Part shown: positions 6,601 through 7,717 of the stretch, one piece after another | Layout: each line of letters opens with the position of its first letter | Position numbering within the stretch: the first letter of the stretch is position 1 | DNA from: Pseudomonadota bacterium | GTDB taxonomy: Bacteria; Pseudomonadota; Alphaproteobacteria; Micropepsales; Micropepsaceae | Direction of reading: 5' to 3' | DNA length: 7,717 nucleotides | NCBI GenBank assembly: GCA_021808875.1 | Contig: JAKBAU010000171.1 | Location: 1-7,717, forward strand | The notes under the pieces: generated by a model | What the model saw: only the letters and a program-made list of their open reading frames with translations | Databases searched by the model: none | What the model was told of the DNA's origin: nothing | Made by a program: the position numbers and the translations under genes

Positions 6601-6611
6601 GGGAAGGCCCG

Positions 6612-7505
6612 ATGATTGAAGAATTTCATGGGAAGACAGCATTTGTTACCGGTGGCGGAAGTGGCATCGGTTTGGCTATGGCCAGAAGTTTCGGACGGGC
6701 AGGCATGAATGTGGTGCTAGCCGACATCGATCGTTCTGCCGCAGAGGAGGCTGCCCATACCCTGTCGAAGGAGCAAATCCGGACCCATGCGGTCAGCTGT
6801 GATGTCGTCGACCACGATAGCCTAGCTGCGGCTGCGGCGCAGACCTTAGCAGTGTTCGGTAAGGTTCATGTCGTGTGCAACAATGCCGGAGTGGCTGTTG
6901 GCGGTGAAATCAGCAGTGTCAGTGACTCAGACTGGAATTGGATCATTGATGTCAATCTGAAGGGCGTTGTCCATGGGATGAAGGTATTTCTGCCCCACAT
7001 ACGCAACCACAAGGAAGGTGGGCACTTCATCAATACGGCATCTATGGCCGGCATGGTTAGTCCGCCGGGTATGGAACCTTATTGCGCTACAAAATTTGCG
7101 GTTGTCGCAATGAGTGAAGGATGGTCCCAGCAGCTTGCGCCGGAAAATATCGGTGTATCCGTGCTGTGTCCTGGCTTTGTGCGTACCCGAATTCATGAGA
7201 GTGGACGGGCTCGTCAAAAGCAATACGGTGGCTCGGGCGAAGTTGATGCCTTAGGGCAGGGCAGTAGTGAATCCGCTCAGGCCGTGCTCTCCGGAATCGA
7301 TCCGGACGTGGTAGGCGCGCGAGTCCTTGAAGCTGTGAGAGGGGGGGAGCTCTACATCTTTACCCACCCGGGTATGCGCGAGATTTTGGCTGCGAGGTTT
7401 TCAGCGATTATGTCGGCGTTTGATCAGGCCGAACGTAGTCCTGCATTGGCAGCGGTAAAAAGTTGGGCGCCCATACCAACGGTGCAGGCCGGTGATCGTA
7501 AGTGA
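6612..7505 (+). CDS. Classical short-chain dehydrogenase/reductase, NAD type
   Basis: This Rossmann-fold oxidoreductase interconverts an alcohol and a ketone or aldehyde with a nicotinamide cofactor in the cytoplasm. The 297 residues are slightly longer than the classical 250, with the extra at the C-terminus. Motifs are all present: the cofactor loop TGGGSGIG (13-20), Asp38 at the end of the second strand, which favours NAD over NADP, NNAG (90-93), Asn115, and the catalytic Ser144, Tyr157 and Lys161 (YCATK). The start at 6612 follows GAGGG by eight bases and puts the glycine loop at the usual distance from the N-terminus; the in-frame ATG at 6459 would add 51 unrelated residues. Codons for Gly243-Gly244 lie in a run of seven G (7341-7347). 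The stop overlaps the next gene's start, so the dehydrogenase and flavin monooxygenase probably act in one pathway. The substrate is unknown. Confidence 0.92.
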   Translation: MIEEFHGKTAFVTGGGSGIGLAMARSFGRAGMNVVLADIDRSAAEEAAHTLSKEQIRTHAVSCDVVDHDSLAAAAAQTLAVFGKVHVVCNNAGVAVGGEISSVSDSDWNWIIDVNLKGVVHGMKVFLPHIRNHKEGGHFINTASMAGMVSPPGMEPYCATKFAVVAMSEGWSQQLAPENIGVSVLCPGFVRTRIHESGRARQKQYGGSGEVDALGQGSSESAQAVLSGIDPDVVGARVLEAVRGGELYIFTHPGMREILAARFSAIMSAFDQAERSPALAAVKSWAPIPTVQAGDRK

Positions 7506-7717
7506 GGTTCGGCATTTTCTATGAACACCAGCTGCCGCGCCCGTGGGTAGAGGGCGCGGAGCTGAAACTGTTTCAGGACGCGCTTGATCAGGTAGAGCTG
7601 GCCGACCGGCTGGGTATCGATCACGCGTGGGAGGTCGAACACCATTTTCTTGAGGAATACTCTCATTCATCTGCGCCCGAGGTGTTTCTAGCAGCCTGCT
7701 CGCAGCGCACCAAGACC
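7502..7717 (+). CDS. Luciferase-like (LLM) flavin-dependent monooxygenase, N-terminal part
   Basis: This frame starts with GTG at 7502 and stays open to the right edge, giving 72 residues of a bacterial luciferase-like TIM-barrel oxidoreductase. The N-terminal strand RFGIFYEHQLPRPW (2-15), the helix with LADRLGIDHAWEVEHHF (33-49) and the following Ser-His-x-Ser-Ala-Pro-Glu-Val-Phe-Leu segment (54-63) are characteristic of the family. Members use reduced FMN or F420 with oxygen to hydroxylate, cleave or Baeyer-Villiger-oxidise small organic molecules, usually with a separate flavin reductase. The GTG overlaps the dehydrogenase TGA as GTGA, and GGTGA about six bases upstream could serve as ribosome site; both support this start and translational coupling. 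The remaining roughly 250-300 residues lie outside the window, so neither cofactor nor substrate can be decided. Confidence 0.88.
   Translation, partial: MRFGIFYEHQLPRPWVEGAELKLFQDALDQVELADRLGIDHAWEVEHHFLEEYSHSSAPEVFLAACSQRTKT

Larger units (their letters stand above)
6256..6611. other. Gene-free 356-bp region with dyads and a candidate promoter
   Basis: No convincing protein or RNA gene is visible here. An in-frame ATG at 6459 would extend the following dehydrogenase by 51 residues unlike any SDR N-terminus, so that part is treated as leader. The first half carries three dyads (6305-6316, 6354-6377 and 6406-6430). The second half is more AT-rich before the next gene, with TTGACA at 6511-6516 and TATAAC at 6588-6593. 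No G+C stem followed by a T-run is present after the regulator, so I cannot place a Rho-independent terminator. Confidence 0.6.

Noticed and set aside
6459..6611. 51-residue N-terminal extension of the SDR
   Set aside because: The Rossmann glycine loop normally begins within about 10-20 residues of the N-terminus, as it does from ATG 6612, which also has a good ribosome site.

Overview
The window reads as chromosomal DNA of an alphaproteobacterium, most likely a member of the Sphingomonadales. This is inferred from a PAS_5-type sensor-like protein divergent from another small gene, and from a string of 'xenobiotic-type' oxidoreductase families; no rRNA or other marker gene is present. GC is moderate to high, and everything from position 283 onward is on the plus strand. 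I see no tRNA, rRNA, CRISPR array, insertion sequence or phage gene.

Region 1 (1-282) holds the 5' end of a minus-strand gene that runs off the left edge, and a divergent promoter region. That region contains a 17-bp near-perfect palindrome and repeated GTTAAC elements. Region 2 (283-2332) holds a PAS-domain protein of about 170 residues and, 43 bp downstream, a complete glycerol kinase with all substrate-contact motifs but no glycerol transporter or glycerol-3-phosphate dehydrogenase beside it.

Region 3 (2333-6255) looks like one transcription unit. It encodes a class II aldolase/adducin-fold protein that lacks the usual aldolase glutamate, a CoxL-form-II molybdenum hydroxylase large subunit coupled 9 bp downstream, and a TetR-type regulator. 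Region 4 (6256-6611) is a 356-bp gene-free stretch with three consecutive dyads and a candidate promoter. Region 5 (6612-7717) holds a classical NAD-type short-chain dehydrogenase and, by a GTGA stop/start overlap, the beginning of a luciferase-like flavin-dependent monooxygenase that runs off the right edge.

Regions 3-5 fit a locally regulated catabolic island. The monooxygenase, dehydrogenase, molybdenum hydroxylase and aldolase-fold enzyme could act in turn on a hydrophobic or cyclic substrate, with the TetR protein as its sensor. The substrate cannot be read from the sequence. The most notable points are the molybdenum subunit without its iron-sulfur and FAD partners in view, the aldolase-fold protein with glycine at the catalytic-Glu position, and a short ACAC-N-GTGT dyad that recurs in three intergenic regions.
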